Shown: positions 45,286 through 56,578, numbered from the stretch's first letter. The stretch is 64,000 nt of DNA from Molanna angustata (GCA_963576475.1 OY754972.1:31171107-31235106), one strand, 5' to 3'. Numbers and translations are program-made. Notes: generated by a model not told the origin, from the sequence alone.

Positions 45286-45984
45286 TAATTACTTTTTCAT
45301 TGAAAAAATATTCAACTAATCAATCATGCATACATTCACACATATAAATACCTTCTTTTATAAATTTTATCGAAACTGTAAGGAACCATTCAGTAGGTAG
45401 TCAATTATCAACATACAAAAATAAAAAAAAATTATTAAAATTTACACTTCTGTCTAGGAAAATAGAATGACTGATGAAAATACTCGTACATAATATAATC
45501 ATTTTACTTATTTATAATATACATGACATTTTACATAAAGAGGTTTGACAACAATAATAAAAGGTATATAAAAAAATTAAATATTATATATATATTTAAG
45601 ACAGAGACAATGGAAGGGTACACATACACATCCAGACCATTGACACTCTACAAATTCTCTCATTAACAAATTACATAAAAGATAATATCAAAAATTCCAC
45701 ATTTAGGGGAAGCGTATATTTTTATAATAATACATTTACTCTTACTCTTTATTTCACCCTGTAACGACATGTGGTGATATTATTGCCAAATTACTATTTA
45801 TTTAAAAAATATACTTTTTAATATACTTCTTCTCCCACACAAGTCTACCCGCAAACCTCTGACTCTATGGATACTAGGAAAACCGAGCAGACGTTGTCTT
45901 GCCTGTGTATAGATAAAAATGGTTGATCCGTATGTTTTATTTTTTAAGATTATAATCTAGAATCTCTCATTATTATTCTGTCCC
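45286..45984. other. AT-rich intergenic DNA
   Basis: No feature recognised. Confidence 0.5.
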
Positions 45985-46118
45985 TTCCATAACTTCAGAC
46001 ACTTCCGTCCCTCCTCAGTCACTTCATTCCTTCCTCAGTCCCTCTTCCATCACTCCTCATTCACTTCAATCCCTCCTCAATCACTTCAGTCCCTCCTCAG
46101 TCACTTCCGTCTAATAAA
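45985..46118. repeat. Degenerate CT-rich minisatellite, about 20-bp period
   Basis: CCCTCCTCAGTCACTTC recurs about six times with substitutions (CATTCCTTCCTCAGTCCCTC, CAATCCCTCCTCAATCAC, CAGTCCCTCCTCAGTCAC). Confidence 0.8.
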
Positions 46119-46661
46119 TATTTTCCTGTAATAATGCGTTATGTGTAATATTAAAAAAAATACATTTAAATTCAAAAACATTCTTGGGTATGGACTGAAC
46201 GAATCCCCAATGTTTCATTGCAATATCAAATAGATCATTTAAAAAAAAATTTGGACCGACTTATGTTACCCTGGTAGCATAATTTTCAAATCCTCATAGT
46301 TTCATTTTTCAAAACTTTTTAGTGACAAGTCGAACAAATACTTAAATAAATTTTAATGCAAAATCCTTCTCCGGTGCGCGCTGAACAAATCCCCAAAGTT
46401 TCATCGCAGTCGGATGTGCGGTTTAGGAGTCCATCGATCACATACAAAGAAACAAATATACCAACATCCACTTTTATATATCGCCTTTTTGCAAGAACAA
46501 CGTAACATATAGAAATGTGTTTTTTTTCTTCAATCCTCAAAAACCGTGACGTGATTAACTTTATTTTCTATGAAAACATGTTTATTAAAAAAATTCAAAC
46601 CTTTTTAATTTTTTTTATACTTAGTTCGGTATCTTTAAAATATATCTTAATTTCAAATGAT

Positions 46662-46984
46662 TCACATAATAATTAAAAATGTTACAAGAGCAAAACGACA
46701 AAATTTAACACTGTATAAAATTATTTTTGATTTTAAATTCCAGTTACTAATATTAAAATTCAAAGGTTGGTTTGAAATGTTGAAAATCTTGGTGATTTTA
46801 TCGGATTGATCCCAAGCTTCATTTTGTTTGTTGGTTCGGACTAGGAAATCCGTTTTTCTTTTTGATGGTTCCTTACGACGAGGTGGCAATTTCTTTGATA
46901 AATATTCTGGTAGATTGGAGAACACTGATGGTACAGCATCTTTTTTCAACCTCAATCTTTTTCGATGTACATTAATGATTTGAC
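46662..46984 (-). CDS. THAP-domain protein, second coding exon
   Basis: Acceptor TGTTTCAG, then GT completes the Gly codon from the first coding exon. The frame reads QIINVHRKRLRLKKDAVPSV, then FSNLPEYLSKKLPPRRKEPS. The R-L-x-x-x-A-V-P-S-V-F element is the canonical C-terminal motif (AVPTIF) of the THAP fold. About 70 more residues, basic and then hydrophobic, lead to TGA at 46664-46662. The last 20 residues (YSVKFCRFALVTF) look unlike a normal domain, so the true 3' end might use a donor before it. Confidence 0.82.
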
Positions 46985-47139
46985 CTGAAACATTGAAACA
47001 TAATTATTAGTCAATTTATTTATGGTGATAAATGATAAATAATAGTTTGATGGAACATAATAAATGTCTAAACTTGAACGCACTTATTGTAGAGTTCTTT
47101 ATATATAATTTTTTGTATATTTTTTTGTTTGTATGATTC

Positions 47140-47560
47140 TTATTTGTCGGTAAGATATCTGACTCTGAGATAGGTCTTGGGTTCACAGTTTTAAATTGCG
47201 TTTTCTGTCTAAATTTGTGAGACTATAAATATCATAAATCAAAGATATTTTGTTAAGATCAAAGTTTAGTATGAAAATGTCATTCATCAAGTCTGAATCT
47301 GATCTTAAAATCAACTTCATGGGTAGCCATGCTGGTTTCTTTTTTGAAGTATGTGATTTGACTTTTCATAGCCGTATGAAAAGATTTGTTAACGTTAATT
47401 TTCATTCCAAACTTATTTTGTACGTTTTGGTATATTCTTGTGTATTGCTTTTCGGGCAACTAGGTACTATGTTAAATATTATCTAACATGCATCCAATAA
47501 CAAGTAAGTTGCTACATTCTGGAAACTAATAATATTTATCTTCGTATCTCAGGAGTCAGA
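47140..47560. mobile_element. Decayed SINE-B pieces
   Basis: A plus-oriented fragment (GGTAAGATATCTGACTCTGA...GTCTTGGGTTC, 47150-47240) and a minus-oriented 3' part (TTCGGGCAACTAGGTACTAT...AACAAGTAAGTTGCTACATT, 47450-47560) match SINE-B at 9381 and 27328. Too mutated to define edges. Confidence 0.5.
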
Positions 47561-47574
47561 TATCTATACATACA

Positions 47575-48020
47575 TACCAGCACGCCATGTCCCTCACGGG
47601 GTAGGCAGAGAGAACCGAACGCCACGTTTTTCTATCTTGACACACATTCATCGCCTCATAAACATTCATACATTGTCTTATACACGTTCATCTGTTGTTC
47701 ACGCTTCTTACATTTCCATCTTTCAGAATACTGTTTACATGGTCGTGCCATACTTTTCTTGGGCGCCCCCGACCTCTTATTCCATTCCTGTCAGCTTTAT
47801 ATATTTTCATCAGGCGTTCTTCATTCATTCTCCCCAAGTAGCCAAACCATCTCAATGTGTTAACTTTAATTCTGTTAATTACATCTTTCTTCATCTTACA
47901 TTCTTTCCTTGTATCTTCATTTCGAACTCTGTCATACATCATTCTGGTACAAATTCTTCTAAGCGATCTCATTTCAACTGCATTTATTCTGCTTTCGTAC
48001 GACTTCTGCCATATCCAGGT
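47575..48020 (-). mobile_element. LINE C terminus and 3' end in the THAP intron
   Basis: On the minus strand: MRSLRRICTRMMYDRVRNED, INRIKVNTLRWFGYLGRMNE, then GIRGRGRPRKVWHDHVNSIL and GNVRSVN. Then WRSV, SLPTP and a (ATGT)n tail at 47570. Typical R-x-P-R-K-x-W...DR-x-x-W-R-S-V LINE ending, with minor decay. Confidence 0.85.
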
Positions 48021-49292
48021 CTCACTTTTTTTTTTTTTAACATGTCTACGTAGGGGACGCCAGCTATTGGGATTTGGGTCCATTTTACTCTTCCGAAGAA
48101 GCGCACTACGTAGCGTTGGGAGGGGTTTGCAATCAAGAAAAGAGTTTATTAATTCGGATTTTAAAAAGACCCGGGTTGTACGAAGATGGAAACACAGAAT
48201 TCGGAAGATCGTTCCACAGTCGGGCTGCTGTATTAATAAAGGAGTTCGAGAAGCGACTTGTTCGTATATGTTGAAGGTCCACTGTGAATGGATGCTGCGA
48301 TTGAGTGAAGCGAGTGACTCTGTTGCGAGTGGGTGGAGGAGGGACCAAAGATGCAAGTTCTTATGAACAATTCCCGTGGTAGTATCTATAGAATAAACTT
48401 AAAATACCGGCTCTGCGTCTGTGTTCTAGTGATTGCAATCCATCAGTCAGTGATGGATCATCAATCAGACGTATAGCACGCCTTTGGACAGCGTCGAGGG
48501 TATTCAGTAGGTATTGGGGGGCGCCACTCCAGAGGTGACTGCCAAATTCAATAATTGGGCGTATTTGCGCTTTGTAGAGTATACAGATCTGGGTCTTAGT
48601 AAAATATCTGCGCGCTCTATATAGTACGCTCAATTTTTTGGAGGCGAGTTTCAGCTTAGCTTCGATGGAGCCCTTGTAGTGTAATTGGTTCGTTATAGAT
48701 ACTCCAAGCAGGTCGATAGAGCTGCTGTTAGGTAGGGTGCTTCCGTTGAAAGACACTTGCAATTCATTGGGGTTTCTCTTCGCAGAAATTAGACAGGCTT
48801 GGGTTTTTGAGACGTTAAATGAAACAAGATTACTTTCACCCCAGGTATTGATTGAGTGGGGGTAGCTATTTATTTTTTGATGAAGGTCTTTCCGGGCTTC
48901 TGATATTTCACTCTGTTTAGGAGGTTTGTCAAAAGAGAAATTGTCATGGACTGTGCTGTCATCAGCGTAACAGTGGATGGGGGCGCGTAAGAGCAAGTCA
49001 TTGATATGTAGGAGGAATAGGGTTGGAGATAGAATGGACCCTTGAGGGACTCCCGCATTAATGGAATGGGGAGAAGAAGAGCAACCGTCCACTACAGTTA
49101 TGACTTCGCGATCTTTTAAAAAATTCGCAATCCAAGTACACAGAGACTGGGGTAGTCCATAAGAAGGGAGTTTCATTAAGAGACCTCGGTGCCAAACCCG
49201 GTCGAAAGCTTTAGAGATGTCAAGGGCGACAGTTTGAGCTTCTCCAAAGCGTTCCATAACTCGACCCCAAACGGACTTGCATACGTCAGTCA
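48021..49292 (-). mobile_element. Jockey-like LINE, 5'-truncated, in the THAP intron
   Basis: The minus-strand frame 49293-48361 has VALDISKAFDRVWHRGLLMK (motif A), NAGVPQGSILSPTLFLLHIN (motif B), HCYADDSTVH (motif C, catalytic YADD intact) and the thumb NQLHYKGSIEAKLKLASKKL. A frameshift at about 48350 leads to NRVTRFTQSQHPF and FINTAARLWNDLPNSVFPSS, the C-terminal block. It ends in a run of about 12 A (minus strand) near 48020-48032, directly abutting the other LINE. Truncated at about residue 500 of a full ORF2. Confidence 0.92.
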
Positions 49293-49312
49293 CTTACAGA
49301 AAAATCACTTAC

Positions 49313-49527
49313 CATCTGTGCAATTAAATGTATCTTCCTTAACTATGTCTTCTTCGCGAAAATGCTTTATACACACACTTGTATATGGAGAAGCAGTTAG
49401 GTTGGCTCTTGGTATGCTTTGAATCCATTGCCTTCTTAATGCATCAGTTTTAGGAAAAGAAAAGCAATTTGTATACTTCTTATTGTAATTGGACTGGCAT
49501 CCAGGAGCACGACAGCCCTGCATATTT
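49313..49527 (-). CDS. THAP-domain protein, first coding exon (C2CH zinc finger)
   Basis: Exon start at 49527 follows a TTTTACAG acceptor. ATG at 49523-49521 begins MQGCRAPGCQSNY, the standard THAP start, so the longer in-frame ATG at 49538 lies in the intron. Zinc ligands are C4, C9, C51 and H54 (C-x4-C-x41-C-x2-H), with W33 and CFSFPK also conserved. Donor G|GTAAGT at 49312, phase 1. THAP proteins are sequence-specific DNA-binding factors, related to P-element transposase DNA-binding domains. With 46662-46984 the protein is 177 residues: a domain with almost nothing added. Two LINE remnants fill its 2.3-kb intron in the same orientation. Confidence 0.88.
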
Positions 49528-50338
49528 CTGTAAAACATTTAATTGATTTAATTGACAAAATCAACAGAAATTTATATTGTAACTATAAGGAGCGGGTAAA
49601 TAAGAAATTTATCAATTTTAGAATACCTATATTATACCGGTTGTCATGACAGTAACATAAAATATCTGAAGAAAGGATCTCGATACAAAAAAATATAAAT
49701 CACAATCCAAACCTAGCCACGGTTTTAAATATATTTTCTAAAATAAAGATATTTATTTGAAATCAGAAATGCCCTCAAAATTGTCTACATTATAATCGAT
49801 GGACTCAAATTTATTTTCCATAAAACATGTAAGGTGGTTTGGGATAAATTTTGAAAAATAAACGCATCGAAATACTATTCATGTATATTAGTTCGTTATA
49901 CAATCAAAAACTAAATTTAAACATAAACATACAAAAACACATTATAATTCTATGACAAAAACAAATAATTCAATAATGAAAATATTAATCAACCCAATAA
50001 TATGATTGTGAACAAATGCGATCGCCGTGACACATTTTAGTCGCATTAGTGTGATCATATTTCGAAATATACCTATATATATTTTTCTTAAATAATATGC
50101 ACTATATCATAATAAATTTGTGTTTAATCACTTCAAAACATTAGATTACAATTTTAATGACAATATTGTATCGATAAAATATTTCATAACCATGAAAATG
50201 TTTCCGACATTACATTTCAATGTATTTACGTTATATATCAAAAATTATGGTAAATAACCAAACAAAATAATATGAAAACGCTTAAATAATGTTTAATATT
50301 AATAAATAAATGATAAAAACAATTATATTTGTACTTAC
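49528..50338. other. Intron 1 of the THAP gene
   Basis: AT-rich, bounded by donor GTAAGT (minus, 50338) and acceptor TTTTACAG (minus, 49535-49528). No repeat seen. Confidence 0.5.
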
Positions 50339-50455
50339 GGAGATTTAAAAAAACGACAAACCAACACTAACCGAAAACGAATCAAAATGTACTGATTTCT
50401 ATGCAAAAACAGACGCCAAGACGCGTAAACCCCCGACTGATACGTCGGCCATATT
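50339..50455 (-). other. Probable non-coding first exon and promoter of the THAP gene
   Basis: On the minus strand a GC-richer block (ATGGCCGACGTATCAGTCGG, then GGGTTTACGCGTCTTGGCGT) leads to a strong donor TCC|GTAAGT at 50338. Because the coding exon has its own acceptor just before ATG, an upstream exon is required, and this is the best candidate. The 5' end is approximate. The CEP135-like gene starts 0.7 kb away on the other strand. Confidence 0.5.
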
Positions 50456-50639
50456 GGAAAATATTCTCTCATACATTACGGCATGATATAACTGCAAAAA
50501 CTGCAAATCCAGAGGGCGCTGGTTGGACCGTGGTTTGTGGTGAAAGCTTTTACTTGAACTTTATTACTTAAAACCAAATTACATGTGGGTACATTATATG
50601 AACATTTTTTTGCAGACAAAACTGACAAAATTGTTACAA

Positions 50640-50826
50640 TAATTATTTTTTTGACATTTATTATACCAATAAGTATATTTTTCTTGTTGTTGCCGTCTGT
50701 AGTACCTGACGATTTTGGGATCGAATTCAAAAACGAAAACGCGAACAGAAGAGGTTGCATCATCTCCATCGGGAATCGAACCCGGGACCGGACTCAAGTA
50801 TCTAACCAACTGCACCATGAAGGCCG
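50640..50826 (-). mobile_element. tRNA-headed SINE, divergent relative of SINE-B
   Basis: Minus strand from 50826: GGCCTTCATGGTGCAGTTGG, TAGATACTTGAG, B box GGTTCGATTCCCGATGGAGA, then a body unlike SINE-B. It lies between the divergent THAP and CEP135-like genes. Confidence 0.65.
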
Positions 50827-51184
50827 ACAATAATAAAATTATAATAATATTTCAGATCGTAAACCAACAATAGCCTATCAATAAAACAGCATAGAGAATC
50901 GTATAATCTGTGTAGAGAATGAAAGCACTACATACTCTATGATACAATATTGATAACTGACAAACTGACATATCTAAAGTCAAAAGTATTCCGTTATGTT
51001 TCAAAGTGCTTTATATTATATTATTTTTTTGTATTCAGTATTTAGTGAGGTTAATAAATAAACTTATGTTATAATAACATTATGACTTTTATGAACATTT
51101 TGTTTAAATATTATTGAATTTTTCCAAAGAAATATATCCTGACTCCATCTGTGAACATTGATTTTGTTAATTAATTTTTCTAAA

Positions 51185-54100
51185 ATGGATATGAAATACT
51201 TGACCCTACGAAAACAGCTTGACGATTTAGGATATAAACAAACTTTTACTTTAGAATGTTTTCCTCTGCTAGAAAATATAACCGCAGACCTACTACAAAC
51301 AACCAGAAGTTTACAGCATTATATGAATCTATCTAAAGAAGTTATCAAAGACCGAGATGATTTGCGGGCAAATATTGATCCGTATATATGTGATAATACT
51401 AAACTAGTTAAGGAAAACAATGATTTGCATTTAGAATTAATAAGACTCAAAGAGGAACTAGACATATATACAAAGCGAAATAAAACCAAAATAAGGAAAT
51501 TAGAGAATGAAGTTTCAAATTTGGAATTTGACAACCGTAATTTAAAGATTCGTTGCAGGGACAATGAACTCAAAAATTTACGTGCGGATACCTTTAGTTC
51601 TAGAAGCAAATATGTAACTGGTTACAGTAGACCTTGTTGTGCACAGCAAAACAAAGAAGTAAAAGGTTCTGAGGAATCATGTTCTTGCAGCAAGACGCAG
51701 TGTTGTGTTTGTGTCCAACTCCAAAATCAACTGGAATCTAATACAAAGAGAATGATGGAATTCAGAGACAAAAATACAGAGTTACAAGAAGAAGTTGTAT
51801 TTTTACAACAGCAAATAGAAAACAGAAACCAGGAAACTGTACGATTGAGAAAACTTCTGGAGGGTGGGAGGCCGATACCGGCCTTGCAAAGGGATTGCTG
51901 TGGAAAAGATCTCGATAGAAAATTACTTCAAATGAATGAACAAATTAAAGAATATGAAAATAAAATTGAAACACTCAACTCTCAATTGAAAGATTCACTT
52001 GACTTACAACACGAGGCCATGAACAGAGCTATCAGGTTGTCAGACAGAAACAATGCATTGGAAAAAGAGTTACGTAACATTGACCAACTTGCACTAAAGA
52101 TTGAATGTGATTCCAATGAAAACTTTAAACGTAAATGTGATTTGATTGAAAGTTTACAAAAAGACAACGACAACATCATGGATGATAAACGAAAACTTGA
52201 AAAAGAATTATCTTCCATGAAAGAAGAACAACGTAGATTGAAAGCAGACGCAGAAGCAGCAAACAATGAAAATCATGCTTTAAAAATAGGACTTTCGACA
52301 AATAATGAAATAAAAGACACACTCTTGAAAGAAAACGAAATGTTGATTAAGGCTAATCACAAGCTACGAATGCGATCTGATCAAAAATCATTTGACAAAG
52401 AAGGATTAGAAAGCACTTCATATAACCGCACTGATTCCAGCAGAAAGAATTCTTGTTCCTGCAAAGATCGATCAAAAGATGAACTTCTATCACTTTTAGA
52501 TAAAGAGAGGGCTCTGTATGAACGCCAGATTAATGAAGTTAAAAAACAACTTGCCGAAGTAAATAGATTCTCAAGAAACGATAATTTTTTTTGCACTACG
52601 TGTGACAAATTAAAACAAGAGAGAGATTTTTACAAACAAAACCATTATCCCGGGGAATCATTTGTGACCGATTTGAAAAATAAAATATGTGAGTTAGAAC
52701 AGCATATTCAATGCCTTAAAAAGCAAAATGAAGTTTTGGCAGACAATAATCAATCGTTAAAAATGTGTTTGGAACAAAATAATTTAAGTCAACGCACGGT
52801 ACGTTCACATTCAGATGTAGAGAATTACTTGCAATCAAATATAAATAAATTGGAAAGAGATCTGAAAAGAGCTCATCAAGACTTACAGAACCTGGAAGAT
52901 GAAAGAGATCATCTTAAATCAAAATTGAAGTCATTTAAAATGTACGACAGGAATGATGATTTCTTAGAAGACAATTATCTCTCACATAAAATGAGAGTTA
53001 TGGATTCTGCTAATCGGGAAAAATCAACAATTATAGATCATCTTAAACGAGAAATTGATGTTTTACAAGAGAGATTGAAAACAAATGAAACTGAATTGCT
53101 TCATGTTAAGTCAGTAAATAACCAATTAAAAACATTACAACACGAAAATGACAAGAACATAGCTGGTGCACAAACAAAGTCGTATGAATCTCAAAGAGAA
53201 ATACAGATGTTAAAGGAACAAATAAAAGGGCTTGAAAAAAATAAATTTGATCTTGAACATGAATGCCGTATTTTGAAATCAGATAAAATGTCATTAAAAG
53301 ATACATTGTCTAAAATCGATCAAGAAAGGGATAAATTGATAATGGAGATTGATGATAAAACTGAGAGACTTTCATCCTTGGAACATGAGTTAAGATCAAA
53401 ACAAACTTCTGTTGAAATGCTTGAAAATAAAATAAAAGAATTAAATAATAAAATGGATTTATTGATGAATTCCAATTCAACTTTTGAACATAGATGGCGT
53501 GATTCTCAAACTCGTAATGAGGCGTTGTCAATTGAACTTGAATCGATTGCAAAGCAGCGTGATACTGCATTGATAGAAAACAAAAGGTTGCAAAGTGATC
53601 TAGCGGCAATTTCCAATGATTCCAGGGCAGTTAACAGAGAATACGAAGTGTCCAGAAAAGAGGTAGAAGAAATGAAGCAGCAATTACAACATTATGTCGA
53701 CGAAGTTAGAAGAATCGAAGATATATTGTCAAGGAAAGAAGCTGAACGTACTGAAATGCTTGACCACTTTGCGAGTCTTTCTCACGAAGCTACTGTTTTG
53801 GAAAGTAACAATCATTCCTTAGAAAATGAGTCAGCTTCAAAGAGTGTTCAATTACAAGTTACATTAGAACGATTAAGTGAAATAGAAAAGAAATTAGAAT
53901 CTCGAGAGGCATTAATTGATATGCAAGAAGAGAAAATGACCAAATTAATTTATAATATATCAAAATTGGAAAGTGAACTTACACAACAAAAGGAATTAAC
54001 GAGCATGGCTGAGAAAAATTTGGAGTATGCAAGAGATACTTGTGCTACTCTTGAAAAACAGAAGAAGGCTATTCTAATAGGCATCGGTGACAATGAGAGT

Positions 54101-54481
54101 GAGAAGAAGAAGCTAGAATATCAATTGAGAATATTGAAAGATGAAAGAAGTAAACTGCAAGAAAATTATACAAAGGATAAAACAATGGTAGAATCATTAG
54201 AATCTCTTTTGAGTGGAAGCCGACGTGAAGTTGTGGAATTGAAACTTCGTCTGCAGGAGACTATCGAAGAGACACGACTTCTGAAAGAGAAAATAGACCA
54301 ACTTCAAGAGAGACTCAGAATAGTGGAGGGTGAAAGTCTTAGCAGTCGACAGCGATCCGAGGAAGCAGCGCGGAATCTTCATGAATTACAATGGCAAATA
54401 AATGATCAAAGGTTCCAAAGAGTGAGGAATACAGAACTTCATCAGTCAATTACTAAAGAACAACATACTTCCACTCTTTAA
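51185..54481 (+). CDS. Cep135: CEP135/Bld10-like centriolar coiled-coil protein, single exon
   Basis: ATG at 51185 (AAAATGG context) to TAA at 54479-54481, 1098 residues. The N terminus YLTLRKQLDDLGYKQTFTLE, CFPLLENITADLLQTTRSLQ matches the signature of CEP135 (L-R-K-x-L-D-x-L-G-Y-x-Q-T...E-C-L-P-L-V-E). NNDLHLELIRLKEELD is the next conserved block. The rest is almost continuous heptad coiled coil. Cys-rich patches near residues 150-170 (ESCSCSKTQCCVCV) and 420-475 (NSCSCKDR, FFCTTCDK) interrupt it. Known role: CEP135/Bld10 sits in the cartwheel spoke-pinhead and stabilises centrioles and basal bodies; TSGA10 is a paralogue. Length is near human CEP135 (1140). Unusual: no intron in 3.3 kb, whereas the vertebrate gene has many. 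Head to head with the THAP gene. Confidence 0.92.
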   Translation: MDMKYLTLRKQLDDLGYKQTFTLECFPLLENITADLLQTTRSLQHYMNLSKEVIKDRDDLRANIDPYICDNTKLVKENNDLHLELIRLKEELDIYTKRNKTKIRKLENEVSNLEFDNRNLKIRCRDNELKNLRADTFSSRSKYVTGYSRPCCAQQNKEVKGSEESCSCSKTQCCVCVQLQNQLESNTKRMMEFRDKNTELQEEVVFLQQQIENRNQETVRLRKLLEGGRPIPALQRDCCGKDLDRKLLQMNEQIKEYENKIETLNSQLKDSLDLQHEAMNRAIRLSDRNNALEKELRNIDQLALKIECDSNENFKRKCDLIESLQKDNDNIMDDKRKLEKELSSMKEEQRRLKADAEAANNENHALKIGLSTNNEIKDTLLKENEMLIKANHKLRMRSDQKSFDKEGLESTSYNRTDSSRKNSCSCKDRSKDELLSLLDKERALYERQINEVKKQLAEVNRFSRNDNFFCTTCDKLKQERDFYKQNHYPGESFVTDLKNKICELEQHIQCLKKQNEVLADNNQSLKMCLEQNNLSQRTVRSHSDVENYLQSNINKLERDLKRAHQDLQNLEDERDHLKSKLKSFKMYDRNDDFLEDNYLSHKMRVMDSANREKSTIIDHLKREIDVLQERLKTNETELLHVKSVNNQLKTLQHENDKNIAGAQTKSYESQREIQMLKEQIKGLEKNKFDLEHECRILKSDKMSLKDTLSKIDQERDKLIMEIDDKTERLSSLEHELRSKQTSVEMLENKIKELNNKMDLLMNSNSTFEHRWRDSQTRNEALSIELESIAKQRDTALIENKRLQSDLAAISNDSRAVNREYEVSRKEVEEMKQQLQHYVDEVRRIEDILSRKEAERTEMLDHFASLSHEATVLESNNHSLENESASKSVQLQVTLERLSEIEKKLESREALIDMQEEKMTKLIYNISKLESELTQQKELTSMAEKNLEYARDTCATLEKQKKAILIGIGDNESEKKKLEYQLRILKDERSKLQENYTKDKTMVESLESLLSGSRREVVELKLRLQETIEETRLLKEKIDQLQERLRIVEGESLSSRQRSEEAARNLHELQWQINDQRFQRVRNTELHQSITKEQHTSTL

Positions 54482-54930
54482 AGTTGTATACATGTAGTTA
54501 TAGGTATTATTATTGACAACATTCTAAATTATTTAATAAGCTATAAACTATAAGGTTCGCCTGAGAACTAATTTACAGTCAGTTTCACTCAACTAGGGAA
54601 ACTGAAAATGAAAAATGTCATCTTTTAATTGCATATGTTTATTTTTCGGATCATTGAATTTGATTAAATCATTTTTAGTAAATGTTATTTTTATATTAGC
54701 AAATGTGGATTAGTTGTCAGTCGACTTTTACATACCTATTTGAATATATATTTTATAATGTGTTTATTTTATAGGAAGTATACAATTTACACGCAAAAGC
54801 AATATTGAAATTTTGTAGTGATAATTTGGTGATCTTGTACAATACAATGAATCTCTATATTTGTTAGTAATAGGTTTACTGCTTATCATTTGGTGATAAT
54901 AATGCACTTAAGGGCAGTGATGTTGATGTG
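54482..54930 (+). other. CEP135-like gene 3' flank
   Basis: AT-rich, presumably including the 3' UTR. No unambiguous AATAAA with a downstream element can be singled out. Ends at the TIR element. Confidence 0.4.
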
Positions 54931-56578
54931 ATATATGGGTGTTTCTCTGTAAACTGGGAAAGTTGTTCTAAGAAAGTTGTCTAGGCCACTTTTTTGCTTA
55001 TATGTTGTACAAATCTTATTAAAAGAATATATATATCTACTAGGTTAATAATAAATAACAGATGAACCAAAAATATTTCCAATACTTTAGGAAATATTGA
55101 GCATTTTCTGAAAAATCGATACAGGGGACTGTTGATTTTGACAGGGGACTGATAATTTAAATGAAAAATGTTGTTTTAGTAGCAAAATAAGTCTTTTTAT
55201 ATTTTCTTAAACTCTATAATTTAAGAATGAAATAATTGAACAATAAAGTTACAAAAAATTAACAGTATTTTTTATAATATTTTATTATTTCTGATGACTA
55301 TTATAATTTAGAATCCTTCCATTGTATAAAGCTGATAATTTCTTCCAAATCTGGCATATTTTCTCTCAGAATCGAGCTTGTTGCATTTCTTGACACTTTT
55401 TTCTTATTGCGATAATTGTTGCAATGCTCTCTCCACTACTTCTTTGCTTCTGGTGGAGTCATATCCTTAACTAGCTTCTTACTTCCATTTTCTTTTTTCT
55501 TGAGATATTTTAAATGTTCTTTCTCTCTTCTTCCTTTTTCTGTGGGTCGTTTTTGTTACGCTCATATCTCTTTCACTCGACTTCTCTTTTCCATTGTAAT
55601 ATGTCTTCCTTAAAAAGTTTTTTTCTTTTTGGCACCATTCTCAAAAAATATGTATATCTAAAAAGAACTAAAAAGGTATATAAATTAATATATAAACTAA
55701 AATATTGTTTAAAATAATGTAAAAAGTTGGTTCTATATATTAATAAAATAAATAAAACAATGATAAACATATTAAAAGACCATCCCCTGGAGGCAGAAAC
55801 AGTCCCCTGCCTTTTTATAGTGCAGGGGACTGTTGCCAGGGGACTGTTTAATTTGACTACATTGGATGATAGCACAAAATACAAATAAGTTTTGTTATTT
55901 TGCTATAAATAGGGAATATTTATACATTACAAGAAATATTTTTTTAATTGTATAAATATAATAGATATAAAAGAGATAAAAATAATTCTTACCAGAGGAC
56001 TGTTGACTAGCCGGTTGTCACACGGATTTCTCGGAGCGAAGCTCGTGCAGCTCTAAATAAATTGGCGTATATGCGCTTTTGGTGGCAAGCATGCAAACTT
56101 CAGGTTGTTTGCGCATGGTTACATGTATAAACGCAATAATTTAAGTTGTAGACTACGAGGTGTGCAATTTGAAATATAGACAGGGGGACTGTCCACAAAA
56201 TGCTGAGACAAACTTTGATTTCCTTTTTTAGCTTTATAAACATATATTAAGAAAAAATAACCAGGTCTAATTGAAAATCATGTAATATTGTTCAAATAAT
56301 TAAATAAATCAATTGATTCTTAAATTTATTTTTAAAATAAATTGAATCTAAAGGAACTAAATTGGTGTGGTGACACACCAGGGGACTGTTTTTTGAGCAT
56401 TATAAACACATTTTTCATGTATTAAAGTTAAATTAAATGGATGCAGTATGATGAGCACATGTAGATTTGGTAATTATCTTTTATAATCAACTATGAAATA
56501 TATAATAATCTAATTTTTTTTGTATAATATAGGCCTGAGACAACGAGTTGCCCAGTTTACAGAGAAACACCCATATAT
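54931..56578. mobile_element. TIR element, 1.65 kb, with repeated CAGGGGACTG motifs
   Basis: The left end ATATATGGGTGTTTCTCTGT, AAACTGGG is mirrored at the right end as CCCAGTTTACAGAGAAACAC, CCATATAT. Beyond about 28 bp, weaker inverted identity extends to GTTGTCT and AGGCC. Inside, CAGGGGACTGTT or close forms recur near 55124, 55143, 55822, 55837, 55994, 56184 and 56383, plus inverted copies near 55784 and 55802. A decayed Lys/Arg-rich minus-strand sequence at 55640-55300 (EHLKYLKKKENGSKKLVKDM, WREHCNNYRNKKK) may be a remnant of its protein. Superfamily not identified. Confidence 0.75.

Noticed and set aside
47857..48366. 169-codon plus-strand ORF
   Set aside because: It is the antisense shadow of two minus-strand LINE remnants with recognisable protein blocks.
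49523..49538. Upstream ATG (MFYRNMQGC) as the THAP start
   Set aside because: TTTTACAG just before AAATATGCAGG is a good acceptor, and THAP proteins normally begin right before the first zinc cysteine, so ATG at 49523 is preferred.
51158..51184. Extended N terminus of the CEP135-like protein (from a TTG)
   Set aside because: A non-ATG start is not expected; family similarity begins just after the ATG at 51185.
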